A DNA stretch of 55,417 bases, taken from assembly GCA_021805445.1 (NCBI GenBank), contig JAJZFH010000027.1:1-55417 (forward strand). The letters are read 5' to 3'. Positions within the stretch are counted from its first letter, which is position 1; every line of letters begins with the position of its first letter. The DNA is from Pseudomonadota bacterium (GTDB lineage Bacteria > Pseudomonadota > Gammaproteobacteria > Burkholderiales > Ferrovaceae). Made by a program: the position numbers and the translations under genes. This document shows, piece after piece, positions 26,460 through 35,823 of this stretch. Under the pieces are notes generated by a model. The model had not been told where the DNA came from and did no database searches. It was given only the letters and a program-made list of their open reading frames with translations.

Positions 26460-28925
26460 TCAGTCGTTCAATTGCCAGATATCCCTGGCATATTCCTGGA
26501 TACACCGGTCGCTGGAGAAAACGCCCATGTGGGCGACATTGAGAATGGAACGCCGCGTCCATTCCGTGGGGTTGCGGTAGACGTCATCCACCCGTTCCTG
26601 GGCAGCAATGTAGGCTTCGTAATCCGCCAGCAGGAAGAAGCGATCGCGGGTGGTGAGTTCTTCCACGATGGGGGCGAAGCGGTGGGGCTGATCCGGCGAA
26701 AAATACCCCTGGGCGATCATGTCCAGTACCTGACGCAACTCCTCGTGGGTATGAATCAGTTCCTGCGGGTGGTAACCACTTTCTTGAAGTTGGGCAATCT
26801 GCTCGGCAGTTTCACCGAATACGAAGAAGTTATCCCATCCTACGGCTTGTCCGATCTCTATATTGGCCCCGTCCAGGGTCCCCAGGGTGAGCGCGCCATT
26901 GAGGGCCAGTTTCATGTTGCCCGTTCCCGAGGCTTCGGTACCGGCGGTAGAGATCTGTTCCGACAGTTCGGCCGCAGGAATGAGACGCAGGGCAATGGTG
27001 ACGTTGTAGTTGGGAATGAAGACGACCTTGAGCCGGTCATGGACCAGAGGGTCGTTATTGATGACTTCGGCCACGGCATGGATCAGGGCGATGATGCGCT
27101 TGGCTGCGACATAACCGGGGGCTGCCTTGCCGCTGAAGATGACGGTGCGGGGAACCATGTGATCACCCTGTCCCGAACGCAGGCGGTTGTAGCGGGTGAT
27201 GACCCCCAGCACATTGAGCAGTTGTCGTTTGTATTCGTGGATTCGTTTCACCTGTACATCAAACAGGGTATCCGGATCGAGCGTCATGCCATGGCGCTGG
27301 AGCAGATACGCGGCCAGGGCCTGCTTGTTGGCCTGTTTTACCGTGCGAAAACGACGCTGGAATGTTTCATCGTCGGCCCGGTGGGCCAGTGCCGAAAGTT
27401 TGGACAGATCGTTTTTCCAGGCTTCTCCCAGAGTTTCCGAAAGCAGGGCAGAAAGACGGAAATTGGCTTCATTGAGCCAGCGCCGTGGGGTGATCCCATT
27501 GGTGACATTGAGAATCTTGCCCGGATAGAGGGCATCGAATTCGGCAAAGGTTGTGGTCCTGAGCAACTGGGTGTGTAATTGGGCGACTCCATTGACATGA
27601 TGGCTTCCGACGATGGAGAGATGGGCCATGCGAATACGCCGTCCGCCAGTTTCATCGATGAGCGAGAGACGTTGCAGCAAACCGGGGTCGCCGGGGTGAC
27701 GGTGGCGTACCTCTTCGAGCAGGCGGTGGTTGATTTCATAAACCAGTTGCAGATGGCGGGGCAGTAACTTTTCCATCAAGTCGACGCTCCATGTTTCCAG
27801 CGCTTCGGGCATGATGGTGTGGTTGGTATAGGAAAACAGGCGGGTCGTGAGGTTCCAGGCCGAATCCCAATCCCAGTGATACACGTCCAGCAACAAGCGC
27901 ATCAGTTCCGGGATGCACAGGCTGGGGTGGGTATCGTTGAGTTGGATGGCTACCTTGTCGGCCAGTCCGCTCAGGTCGGGATGATGATTCAAATGACGCT
28001 GCACGATGTCCTGCAGGGAGGCGCTGACAAAAAAGTATTGTTGCTTGAGACGCAACATCCGGCCTTCCATGCTGGAATCATCGGGATACAAGACCATGGA
28101 AAGATTTTCGGAGTCGTTTTTGTTGGCGACGGCCTCCATGTAATCGCCTTCATTGAAATAGCGTAGATCGAATTCATGGGTGCCTTTGGCCGACCATAAA
28201 CGCAAACTGTTGGTAGTCGGGGTGGCGTGTCCGGGTACGGGAAGATCATAGGCCAGGGCGAGGACGACCTCGGTGTCTACCCAATGATAGCGGGCGATGC
28301 CATCTTCTTCGCGGTAATGGGTGACCTTTCCGCCGAAGTGAATTTCGTAACTCACTTCGGGGCGGCGGAATTCCCAGGGGTTGCCAAAACGCAACCAACT
28401 GTCCGGACGCTCGACCTGCTCACCATTTTCGATGTCCTGATGGAACATGCCATATTCATAGCGAATGCCATAACCACAGGCCGAGTAGTTCAGAGTGGCC
28501 AGGGAATCCATGAAACAGGCGGCCAGACGCCCCAGCCCTCCATTGCCCAGGCCCGCGTCCTCTTCCACGGCGCGGATCGATTCGAAGTCCGCCCCCAGAT
28601 CGGACAGACATTCCCGACAGATGTCGAGCAGCCCCAGATTGTAGAGGCTATTGACCAACATCCGACCGAGGAGAAACTCGAGGGAGAGGTAATAGACCCG
28701 TTTTCCTTCGTGCTGGTGAAACCGCTCCTGGGTTTGAATCCAGTTTTCTGTCATGCAGTCGCGAATGGCATGGGCAACGGCCATGAACCAATCATGGTGA
28801 GAGGCTTTGTCCCGGGTCTTGCCGACGGTAAAGAGCAAGTGATTGGAAATGCTGCGCTGGAGCGATACTTTGTCCAGTCCTGGGCGATCATGGGGAAGGG
28901 GCGGAGTCGAAGCACGTTTTGCCAT
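26460..28925 (-). CDS. glgP: Glycogen/starch/alpha-glucan phosphorylase
   Basis: GlgP releases glucose 1-phosphate from alpha-1,4-glucans using pyridoxal phosphate. The product is 821 residues, normal length. Key regions: EEDAGLGNGGLGRLAACFMDS, GYGIRYEYGMFHQ, HEYKRQLLNVLG, and the PLP site EASGTGNMKLALNGALTLGT with the Schiff-base Lys. ATG 28925 is preceded by GAGGTG; the frame is open upstream to 28994, but the added residues do not fit the family. It lies 130 bp after cyoE on the same strand. No other glycogen gene is in the window. Confidence 0.95.
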   Translation of the reverse strand: MAKRASTPPLPHDRPGLDKVSLQRSISNHLLFTVGKTRDKASHHDWFMAVAHAIRDCMTENWIQTQERFHQHEGKRVYYLSLEFLLGRMLVNSLYNLGLLDICRECLSDLGADFESIRAVEEDAGLGNGGLGRLAACFMDSLATLNYSACGYGIRYEYGMFHQDIENGEQVERPDSWLRFGNPWEFRRPEVSYEIHFGGKVTHYREEDGIARYHWVDTEVVLALAYDLPVPGHATPTTNSLRLWSAKGTHEFDLRYFNEGDYMEAVANKNDSENLSMVLYPDDSSMEGRMLRLKQQYFFVSASLQDIVQRHLNHHPDLSGLADKVAIQLNDTHPSLCIPELMRLLLDVYHWDWDSAWNLTTRLFSYTNHTIMPEALETWSVDLMEKLLPRHLQLVYEINHRLLEEVRHRHPGDPGLLQRLSLIDETGGRRIRMAHLSIVGSHHVNGVAQLHTQLLRTTTFAEFDALYPGKILNVTNGITPRRWLNEANFRLSALLSETLGEAWKNDLSKLSALAHRADDETFQRRFRTVKQANKQALAAYLLQRHGMTLDPDTLFDVQVKRIHEYKRQLLNVLGVITRYNRLRSGQGDHMVPRTVIFSGKAAPGYVAAKRIIALIHAVAEVINNDPLVHDRLKVVFIPNYNVTIALRLIPAAELSEQISTAGTEASGTGNMKLALNGALTLGTLDGANIEIGQAVGWDNFFVFGETAEQIAQLQESGYHPQELIHTHEELRQVLDMIAQGYFSPDQPHRFAPIVEELTTRDRFFLLADYEAYIAAQERVDDVYRNPTEWTRRSILNVAHMGVFSSDRCIQEYARDIWQLND

Positions 28926-29037
28926 GGAACACCTCTTGTCGATAGGGGGAGCGGCCCTTATGGTAATCCTGACACTTTGGCAGAAGTGTTTCATTCTGTG
29001 ACGGAATTGACGGACCTCATCACTGCTCGGGAAGGCG

Positions 29038-29071
29038 GTTCCGGGCGCGTGATGCTCAAGAGCCCCGGAAC
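29038..29071. terminator. Hairpin at the end of the cyo operon
   Basis: GTTCCGGG (29038-29045) pairs with CCCGGAAC (29064-29071) around an 18-nt loop that holds the cyoE stop codon. There is no U-run. It could attenuate read-through from cyoE to glgP or protect the 3' end. Confidence 0.35.
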
Positions 29072-29955
29072 AGGAGGGTCGGATCCACCACCAGCATGAA
29101 GTTGAGGATCATGATGGCCAGAATCGAAAACAGAAAATGACCTCGAGCCCAGGATTTCAGGTGGGGGTGATGACGGGTCTTCCAGGTGAGGACCAGCCAA
29201 CCTCCCCCCGCCGTCAGCACCACAAGCAGATAGGAGGGTCCGGTCAGGCCGTAGAAAAAGGGCAGCAGGGAAGCCAGCAGGAAGGCCCCGATGTAGTAGG
29301 GCATGCGTTGGCGCACCACTTTTTCCCCATGCGTGAGGGGCAAGAGACGGAGTCCGGCCCGGCGATAATCTTCGAGGTGCAGGAGAGCGATGGCATGGGC
29401 GTGGGGAATTTGCCACAGGCAGAAGATCAGAAACAGGCACCAGGCCCCCGGCCCCAGGTGGTGGGTGACCGCCGTGTAGCCCATCAGGGGCGGAATGGCG
29501 CCAGCGATGCTGCCGACCCAGATCCCCAGCCAGGAGTGACGTTTGAAATACAGGCTGTACAAACCAACGTAGACGAAAATACCCGTCAGAGAAACGGCCA
29601 GGGTCAGGAGGTTGGTCTGGCATCCCAGCACCCAGGCACCGCTACCCAACAACAGGGTGCCCCATGCCAGGGCTTGAGTGGGGGTGATTCGCCCCTGCGC
29701 CAGAGGGCGCTGTCGGGTGCGTTGCATGAAGGAGTCGATATCCCGGTCGACGAGGTTGTTGAAGACGCAGCCAGCGCTGAGGATCAGGGCAGCACCCCAG
29801 AGGGTGGCATCGAGCAGGGACCAGGCGACTTGTCCTCGAGCGGCCAAACCAAATCCTCCGGTTACGGAAACCAGGTTGGCCAGCACGATGCCCGGTTTGA
29901 TCAGGGACAAGAGATCCCGGCTGGAGGGGGAAACTTTGAACGCGAGGGTGTTCAT
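29056..29955 (-). CDS. cyoE: Protoheme IX farnesyltransferase (heme O synthase)
   Basis: CyoE is a membrane UbiA-family prenyltransferase that converts heme B to heme O for the oxidase encoded upstream. The product is 299 residues with about nine helices. Conserved features: LIKPGIVLANLVSVTGGF, the first Asp-rich motif VFNNLVDRDIDSFMQRT with RPLAQGRITP, and the second loop region with AIALLHLEDYRRAGLRLLP. It follows cyoD by 2 nt in the cyoABCDE order. Confidence 0.95.
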   Translation of the reverse strand: MNTLAFKVSPSSRDLLSLIKPGIVLANLVSVTGGFGLAARGQVAWSLLDATLWGAALILSAGCVFNNLVDRDIDSFMQRTRQRPLAQGRITPTQALAWGTLLLGSGAWVLGCQTNLLTLAVSLTGIFVYVGLYSLYFKRHSWLGIWVGSIAGAIPPLMGYTAVTHHLGPGAWCLFLIFCLWQIPHAHAIALLHLEDYRRAGLRLLPLTHGEKVVRQRMPYYIGAFLLASLLPFFYGLTGPSYLLVVLTAGGGWLVLTWKTRHHPHLKSWARGHFLFSILAIMILNFMLVVDPTLLFRGS

Positions 29956-29957
29956 CC

Positions 29958-30287
29958 CTAGGGGTCCATCCCGGACATCATGTGCAGGTTGGCGTTATGC
30001 ATGATCCACAGCGTGCCGCCCACCAGCAGGATGACGATGAGGAGGGTATAGAGGAGGGGAAGCAGGTGCCAGAGTTGTTCGGAAGAGGTATCGACATGCA
30101 GGAAAAAATAAATCTGCACGGTGATCTGGAGGATGGCCAGAAGCGCGAGCGTTCCGAACAGGAACGAAGGTTCCAGGGGGGGGCCATAGAGAACCAGCCC
30201 AAAAGAGGCCAGGGTCAGGAACAGGGAGGCGGCAAATCCCCCCAGATAGGAGCGCAGGGAGCCGTGATGGGCGGCAGAAGTTTTCAT
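29958..30287 (-). CDS. cyoD: Cytochrome o ubiquinol oxidase subunit IV
   Basis: Subunit IV of the bo3 oxidase, thought to help assembly of CuB with subunit I. The product is 109 residues with three transmembrane helices and the family core [21 protein letters not shown] and [15 protein letters not shown]. Its start overlaps the cyoC stop by 4 nt. Confidence 0.93.
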   Translation of the reverse strand: MKTSAAHHGSLRSYLGGFAASLFLTLASFGLVLYGPPLEPSFLFGTLALLAILQITVQIYFFLHVDTSSEQLWHLLPLLYTLLIVILLVGGTLWIMHNANLHMMSGMDP

Positions 30288-30901
30288 GAGCGGACTCCCA
30301 TGAGATAAACGAGGGTAAAGACACCGATCCAGATCAGGTCGAGAAAATGCCAGAACAGACTGAGGCGGATCAGGCGTGACCGGATGGGAAGGGTGATTCC
30401 CCGGCGCCCTATTTGCAGGATCATGTTGATCATCCAGATCAGACCGACGGTGACGTGCAGCCCATGGGTTCCCACCAGAGTGAAGAAAGCAGACAGAAAG
30501 CCGCTGCGCTGGGGGCCATTCCCTGCGCTCAGGAGGCGGAAGAATTCATGGAGTTCCATTCCGATGAACCCCACGCCCAACAGAACGGTCAATCCCAACC
30601 CGTAGAGCAGGCGAGTACGGTCCAGGCGTTGCATGGCCAACAGGGCCAAGCCGACGGAAGTGCTGGACAGAAGCAGGCATAGGGTTTCGACGAAGACATA
30701 GGGAATATCGAATAGATCCTTGCCGGTCGGCCCACCGGCAAAATTTTGATGGAGCACGGCATAGGTGGCAAAGAGTGCGGCAAAGAGCACGCAGTCCGTC
30801 ATCAGGTAAAGCCAAAAGCCGAAGGTCGCAAGACCCACCGAATCATGGTCCTGTTCCCGCCCGGTGTTTGCGAGTTCAAGAGGGGGGTGGGCAGGGGTCA
30901 T
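30284..30901 (-). CDS. cyoC: Cytochrome o ubiquinol oxidase subunit III
   Basis: Subunit III of the bo3 quinol oxidase, a five-helix COX3-family protein. The product is 205 residues. [23 protein letters not shown] is the family signature near residues 28-50, and [14 protein letters not shown] is in the fourth helix. It overlaps both cyoB and cyoD by 4 nt, which indicates coupled translation. Confidence 0.95.
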   Translation of the reverse strand: MTPAHPPLELANTGREQDHDSVGLATFGFWLYLMTDCVLFAALFATYAVLHQNFAGGPTGKDLFDIPYVFVETLCLLLSSTSVGLALLAMQRLDRTRLLYGLGLTVLLGVGFIGMELHEFFRLLSAGNGPQRSGFLSAFFTLVGTHGLHVTVGLIWMINMILQIGRRGITLPIRSRLIRLSLFWHFLDLIWIGVFTLVYLMGVRS

Positions 30902-32940
30902 GGCAGGGGAGATCTCTCAAAAGTGAGGTTTTGGATGGGCGGAGATTTTTCTGCGAAGGAGACGGAGGCGCCGGGATGGCGCAACGCCGTCTCGATGGCG
31001 CGGACCTCCTGCGCGGAGAGTTCCTCCTCGGTATGCTCGTCCCAGGAGCGGGCAATGACGCAGCCTATCAGTCCCGCCAGGGCAAGGATGGCCGACCACC
31101 ACAGGTACCAGACCAGAGAGAACCCCAGAACGAAGGTCAATCCTCCCATGATCGGTCCCAGGCTGGAAGAACGGGGCAGGAGGATGGCTTCATAATCGAC
31201 CTCTTCGGTGCGGCGTGCCTGCTTTTTCATGGAGTGGAAGGCATCCCGCGTGTGGATTTGGGGAATCCGGGCAAAATTATAGGCCGGCGGGGGAGAGGGG
31301 GTGGACCACTCCAGGGTACGCCCATCCCAGGGATCACCGGTTTCGTCGCGCAACCGGGCACGGTTGCGAATGCTGAGGGTGAGTTGCAGGATTTGGCACA
31401 GAATTCCTCCAAAGATGATCAAGGTCCCGCTCAGAGCCACCACCAGATACGGTTGCCAGTGAGAATTGTCATAATGGATGAGGCGGCGGGGCATGCCCAT
31501 GAAGCCCAAGGCATACAGAGGCATGAAAGCGAGGTAGAAACCGACGATCCAAAGCCAGAAGGCCCGTTTGCCCCATGTTTCATCCAGTTTGAAGCCAAAA
31601 ACCTTGGGGAACCAGTAGGCATAACCGGCAAAATAGCCGAACAGGGCACCCGGGATCAGCATGTTATGGAAGTGGGCAATGAGAAATTCGGAATTGTGCA
31701 ATTCGAAATCGGCACCGGGGACCGCCAGCAAGACACCGGTCATGCCACCGATACAAAAAGTGACGATGAAGCCCAGGGTCCACAGTACGGGCGTAGTGAA
31801 TTCGATCCGCCCCCGGTAGAAAGTGAAGAGCCAGTTGAATATCTTGACCCCCGTGGGAATGGCGATGACCATGGTGGCAATGCCAAAGAAGGCGTTGACG
31901 TTGGCTCCTGCCCCCATGGTGAAGAAATGGTGCAACCAGACCATGAAGGAAAGCGTGGCAATGGCGACGGAAGCATAGACCATGGAGGTATAACCAAAGA
32001 GCCGCTTTTTGGAAAAGGTGGCGGCCACTTCCGAATAGATGCCAAAGGCAGGCAGGATCACGATGTACACTTCAGGATGTCCCCAGATCCAGAACAGATT
32101 GGTGAACATCATCAGGTTTCCCCCACCGTGGTTGGTGAAGAAATGCATTCCCGTGTAGCGGTCCAGGGCCAGCAGGGCGAGAACTACCGTGAGGACGGGG
32201 AAGGCCAGCATGATGAGTACATTGGTGACCAGGATGGTCCAGGAGAAGATCGGCATTTTCATGAGGGTCATGCCGGGTGCGCGCAGGCGCAGGATCGTCA
32301 CAAAGAAGTTGATGCCGGTCATGAGGGTTCCCACCCCTCCCAGTTGCAAGCCCCAGATCCAGTAGTCCACGCCCGGTCCCGGACTATAATATTTTTCCGA
32401 GAGGGGCGGGTATCCTGACCAGCCCGCGTGAGAAAAATTGCCCAGTCCCAGGGAGAGCATGACCAGAGCGGCGCTGGAGGCAGTCAACCAGAAACTCACC
32501 GAGTTGAGGAACGGATAGGCCACGTCCCGGGCTCCGATCTGCAACGGGACGATGATATTCATCAGGCCAATGAAAAAAGGCATGGCGACGAAAATGATCA
32601 TGATCGTTCCATGGGCGCTGAAGATCTGGTTGTAATGGTCCGGGGGCAGATAGCCCTGCGCACTGCCTTCGGCCAGGGCCTGCTGGGTACGCATCAGAAG
32701 CGCATCGGCAAAACCGCGCAGGAGCATGACCAGGGCCAGTACGACATACATGATGCCAATCCGTTTATGGTCGACGCTGGTGAACCATTCCTTCCACAAA
32801 TAGGACCATTTGCCGTGGTACCAGATCAGGAATGCAATGCACAACAGGAGCATGGTGGACCCGCCCAGAGTTGCCATGATAATGGGGTTGTCATAGGGGA
32901 TTTCGCGCAGGGTCAGACGACCGAAAATGAGTTCTTCCAC
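30898..32940 (-). CDS. cyoB: Cytochrome o ubiquinol oxidase subunit I
   Basis: Catalytic subunit of the proton-pumping bo3 quinol oxidase. The product is 680 residues, slightly longer than E. coli CyoB (663). It has the quinol-site region [19 protein letters not shown], the heme ligand region FSAHGTIMI, the CuB site [17 protein letters not shown] with the His-Tyr crosslink pair, the [15 protein letters not shown] pair of CuB histidines, and the heme ligands in [13 protein letters not shown]. The K-channel part reads [20 protein letters not shown]. Fifteen helices are expected. It follows cyoA by 4 nt. Confidence 0.97.
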   Translation of the reverse strand: MEELIFGRLTLREIPYDNPIIMATLGGSTMLLLCIAFLIWYHGKWSYLWKEWFTSVDHKRIGIMYVVLALVMLLRGFADALLMRTQQALAEGSAQGYLPPDHYNQIFSAHGTIMIIFVAMPFFIGLMNIIVPLQIGARDVAYPFLNSVSFWLTASSAALVMLSLGLGNFSHAGWSGYPPLSEKYYSPGPGVDYWIWGLQLGGVGTLMTGINFFVTILRLRAPGMTLMKMPIFSWTILVTNVLIMLAFPVLTVVLALLALDRYTGMHFFTNHGGGNLMMFTNLFWIWGHPEVYIVILPAFGIYSEVAATFSKKRLFGYTSMVYASVAIATLSFMVWLHHFFTMGAGANVNAFFGIATMVIAIPTGVKIFNWLFTFYRGRIEFTTPVLWTLGFIVTFCIGGMTGVLLAVPGADFELHNSEFLIAHFHNMLIPGALFGYFAGYAYWFPKVFGFKLDETWGKRAFWLWIVGFYLAFMPLYALGFMGMPRRLIHYDNSHWQPYLVVALSGTLIIFGGILCQILQLTLSIRNRARLRDETGDPWDGRTLEWSTPSPPPAYNFARIPQIHTRDAFHSMKKQARRTEEVDYEAILLPRSSSLGPIMGGLTFVLGFSLVWYLWWSAILALAGLIGCVIARSWDEHTEEELSAQEVRAIETALRHPGASVSFAEKSPPIQNLTFERSPLP

Positions 32941-32944
32941 AGGG

Positions 32945-33850
32945 TTAGTCCTCGATGGCAGTCATGGGCGCAGGGGAATGAGACGTCATCGTCCTGAGTG
33001 TGGTGTCCTTGGACAGGATGCTGTCGAAAAGGTCCGGTAGCGCCAGGGAGTAGAGGCGGGGTGCCTCGTTGATGGAGGGTTTTTCCAGGATGGCGAAGGT
33101 GGCGCGATCGAGTACTTGACCTCCGGTTTCGACCTGATGAACCCATTGACGAAATGCCTCTCCGGAAGTTGCCACGGTTTCAAATGTCATACCGGAAAAA
33201 CCCTGCCCGCTGAACTGGGTGTTATAGCCTTGAAAGACGCCGGGCCGGTCAGCGATCAGATGCAGGTGGGTTTTCATTCCGGCCATGGCATAGATCTGTC
33301 CGCCCAGTTGGGGGATGAAAAAAGAACTCATCACCGCATCGGACGTCAGACTGAAATGGATGGGAACACCGGCGGGAATGACCAGCCGATTGACGGTGGC
33401 AATGTGCCACTCGGGGTAAATGAATAACCATTTCCAGTCCATGGCCACCACTTGCACTTCGAACTGGGGTTGGCTCGAAGCAATGGGTCGATAGGGGCTC
33501 AAGGTATGGGAGGAGGTCCAGACGAGGTATCCCAGTACGGCAACGATCAAGGTCGGGATGGTCCAGACCACCCACTCGATGAGGGGGGAATGATCCCAGT
33601 CAGGATCGTAGTCTGCCCGTGGGTTGGACGCTCGGTATTTCCAGGCAAACAGGAAGGTCATGAGAATGACGGGAACCACCACCAGCAGCATCAGACCCAG
33701 GGCTGTCAAAATCAGGGTTTTTTCCTGGCCGGCAATCGTGCCGCGCGGGGTCAACACCGCCCACTGATCCCCACAATTCCCGGTACAAGCCCATAACCAG
33801 GAAGGACAGAGCAACAGCGCACCCATCCATGGAATGATCCATTTCTTCAT
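32945..33850 (-). CDS. cyoA: Cytochrome o ubiquinol oxidase subunit II
   Basis: Subunit II of the bo3 quinol oxidase. The product is 301 residues: an N-terminal signal sequence ending [11 protein letters not shown] that may be a lipoprotein site, two transmembrane helices, and a periplasmic cupredoxin domain. The CuA ligands of cytochrome c oxidases are absent (for example [18 protein letters not shown]), which marks a quinol oxidase. GGGGAG lies 6 nt before ATG. First gene of cyoABCDE, divergent from the cobalamin riboswitch. Confidence 0.95.
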   Translation of the reverse strand: MKKWIIPWMGALLLCPSWLWACTGNCGDQWAVLTPRGTIAGQEKTLILTALGLMLLVVVPVILMTFLFAWKYRASNPRADYDPDWDHSPLIEWVVWTIPTLIVAVLGYLVWTSSHTLSPYRPIASSQPQFEVQVVAMDWKWLFIYPEWHIATVNRLVIPAGVPIHFSLTSDAVMSSFFIPQLGGQIYAMAGMKTHLHLIADRPGVFQGYNTQFSGQGFSGMTFETVATSGEAFRQWVHQVETGGQVLDRATFAILEKPSINEAPRLYSLALPDLFDSILSKDTTLRTMTSHSPAPMTAIED

Positions 33851-33974
33851 CGAGTTCTCCCCAAATGATCGCTTGTCATGATCTCAGAACCCGAGTGCGC
33901 CAGTTGTATCAAATCCTTTTCAGGATAAAGCGGGAAGTTCCGGATGAAAGTCACGAGGATCCTGGCGAATGGTT

Positions 33975-33980
33975 TATACT
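33975..33980 (+). promoter_or_regulatory. -10 box of the cobalamin operon
   Basis: TATACT lies 10 bp before the first base of the riboswitch P1 helix (33990), so transcription would begin just ahead of the aptamer. The -35 region is not recognisable. Confidence 0.45.
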
Positions 33981-33989
33981 GTGTCCCTT

Positions 33990-34186
33990 GATACAGGTGC
34001 CCCTGTGCGCGCTTGTCGCGCCCAGAGGTGAAACGGGAAGTTCGGTGAATGCGGGCAACACCCTGCATGATTCCGGCGTAGCCCCCGCTGCTGTGATCCT
34101 GAGAAGTCCCTGAGAGCCACTGCGTCGTTGAAGGCGTGGGAAGGTGGGTGCTTCGTCGAAGGTAAGCCAGAAGACCGGCCTGTATC
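33990..34186 (+). promoter_or_regulatory. Cobalamin riboswitch
   Basis: An adenosylcobalamin-class aptamer. The P1 helix is perfect: GATACAGG (33990-33997) with CCTGTATC (34179-34186). Conserved blocks are present: AACGGGAAGTTCGGTGAA, GCCCCCGCTGCTGTGA, GTCCCTGAGAGCCACTG and the B12 box AAGCCAGAAGACCGGCC. The distance to the first ORF is about 147 nt, which holds the expression platform. There, GGCCGG at 34225-34230 (and at 34236-34241) could pair with CCGGCC of the B12 box (34175-34180), suggesting an alternative fold. It should repress the downstream operon when cobalamin is plentiful. Confidence 0.93.
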
Positions 34187-34333
34187 CATGGAAGTGTTGT
34201 AGCCACGGGGTGTGGGCGGTAACGGGCCGGGCGAAGGCCGGGTTCTTTGCGATGGCTTGAAGATCGGAGTGTTTTCCGGTCGTGTGATATTCCTGCCCAC
34301 TCCCTGACTGTCTTGATCATAAAGGGAGCCGTC

Positions 34334-34972
34334 ATGCATATCGAACCAGGTTATATTTCTTCTGCCAAAATCGCTGCGGCGAATGTGACTGCGCTTGGAA
34401 TCTTGGGAAGCCAGAGTCTGGCTCTGCTACGCCAGCCTTCGCTGGTGATTCGTACCGCCATCGCTGCGGTTTTTTTCACCCTGTTCATGCAGATGTATCA
34501 CCTTCCGGTCGGACCGTCGGAACTACATTTCGTTGGGGCCATGCCCATCTACCTCATTTTCGGCTTCGTGCCGACTTTGTTGGGCTTCGGTCTGGGTCTA
34601 CTGCTGCAGGGGCTTCTGTTCGTTCCCACGGATCTCGTGCATTTGGGGGTGAATACCCTGTCGCTGGCCATCCCCCTGGTGCTGTTGCATGGGACGGTGG
34701 GACACCGTTTGAAAACGGTCGACATCAAAACCCTCCTCAAACTCGATGCATTTTATTACAGTGGTGTGACCTTGATGGTCGGGTTCTGGCTGTCGCTCAG
34801 CGAGATTCCTACGCCACTTTCGGCCTGGGCTGCCTTTGCGGCTTCGTACCTGGTGTTGGTCATGATCGAACCGGTGTTTACCTGGACTCTGTTGGTCGCT
34901 TTCAAAGGTCGTCGGAATTCTCCCATTGCCCGCCACTGTCTCGAGTACCGTGTTGAAGCCCTCGTGCGCTGA
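34334..34972 (+). CDS. Stand-alone CbiM-like cobalt transporter
   Basis: A 212-residue membrane protein of the CbiM/NikM substrate-binding family of ECF transporters. The N-terminus MHIEPG corresponds to the MHIxEG of CbiM, in which Met1 and His2 bind the metal, and His65 in GPSELHFVGA matches the third ligand region (GTSGHLLGA in typical family members). Later helices include GLLLQGLLFVPTDLVHLGVNTLS. No CbiN, CbiQ or CbiO is present here, so it may act alone or with a module encoded elsewhere. First gene after the riboswitch; AGGGAG lies 5-6 nt before ATG 34334. Confidence 0.85.
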   Translation: MHIEPGYISSAKIAAANVTALGILGSQSLALLRQPSLVIRTAIAAVFFTLFMQMYHLPVGPSELHFVGAMPIYLIFGFVPTLLGFGLGLLLQGLLFVPTDLVHLGVNTLSLAIPLVLLHGTVGHRLKTVDIKTLLKLDAFYYSGVTLMVGFWLSLSEIPTPLSAWAAFAASYLVLVMIEPVFTWTLLVAFKGRRNSPIARHCLEYRVEALVR

Positions 34973-35028
34973 GTATCGGGCATTGTCCGGGTCATCGAAT
35001 CATTTCAGGCAAGATCGGGAATCCCAGG

Positions 35029-35823
35029 GTGGGTAAGGTATGGTTCGTTGGTGCGGGCCCCGGGGATCCGGAACTTCTGACCGTCAAGGGGGTGAAGTTG
35101 CTACAGCAGGCAGGCGCCATCCTGTATGCAGGATCTTTGGTGGATAGAGCTGCTACCTGTCATGCGCCCAGCCACTGTGAAGTCCTGGACTCCAAGGACA
35201 TGACCCTGGAGGAGATCACGGTCTGGTTGATCGAACAGGCAGCGCGCCATGCCACCGTGGTTCGCCTTCAGACGGGAGATCCCGGACTCTACGGTGCCTT
35301 GGTGGAAATGGTGCGGGCGTTGGACCAAGCCCAGGTCGAGTGGTCGGTGGTGCCCGGTGTTTCTTCCGCATTGGCCGCTGCCGCTGCGGCAGGAGAGACC
35401 TTGACCCTGCCGGAGGTTACCCAGACCGTGATTTTGACCCGGGTGGCGGGACGCACACCGATGCCTCCCGGAGAAGATCTGGAATCCCTGGCCGCGCATC
35501 ATTGTACCTTGTGCCTCTTTCTTTCCATCACGCTCTTCCCGGAGATCCAGCGTGCCTTGCGCAAGGCGGGATGGGCGGAAGACAGTCCGGTGCTGGTGGT
35601 ACAAAAAGCCAGTTGGCCGGGTGAAGAAAAGATCGTGCGGGGGACACTGGCCGATATTCGTGAGCGGTGTCGACGGGAGAAAATCGGTAGTCAGGCCATG
35701 ATCATCGCCAGTCCCGCCTTGGGTGCCCGGGGGTGGGCCGAGATCAAACGTTCGAAACTGTACGACGGTACGTTTTCCCATCGTTATCGCAAGGCAAACA
35801 AGGAACCCGGAGACCTCTCATGA
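35029..35823 (+). CDS. cobM: (Cobalt-)precorrin-4 C11-methyltransferase CobM/CbiF
   Basis: Adds the C11 methyl group with S-adenosylmethionine. The product is 264 residues of the tetrapyrrole methylase fold: VWFVGAGPGDPELLTVKG at the start, LDSKDMTLEEI, VVRLQTGDPGLYGALVEM and VVPGVSSALAAAAA. The start is GTG at 35029, as no ATG lies before the conserved strand. The stop overlaps the cbiX start (ATGA). Part of the riboswitch-controlled operon. Confidence 0.93.
   Translation: MGKVWFVGAGPGDPELLTVKGVKLLQQAGAILYAGSLVDRAATCHAPSHCEVLDSKDMTLEEITVWLIEQAARHATVVRLQTGDPGLYGALVEMVRALDQAQVEWSVVPGVSSALAAAAAAGETLTLPEVTQTVILTRVAGRTPMPPGEDLESLAAHHCTLCLFLSITLFPEIQRALRKAGWAEDSPVLVVQKASWPGEEKIVRGTLADIRERCRREKIGSQAMIIASPALGARGWAEIKRSKLYDGTFSHRYRKANKEPGDLS

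Noticed and set aside
30775..32418. Plus-strand 547-codon ORF opposite cyoC and cyoB
   Set aside because: Very long but antisense to conserved oxidase genes; Gly/Gln/His-rich composition is typical of a shadow frame in GC-rich DNA.
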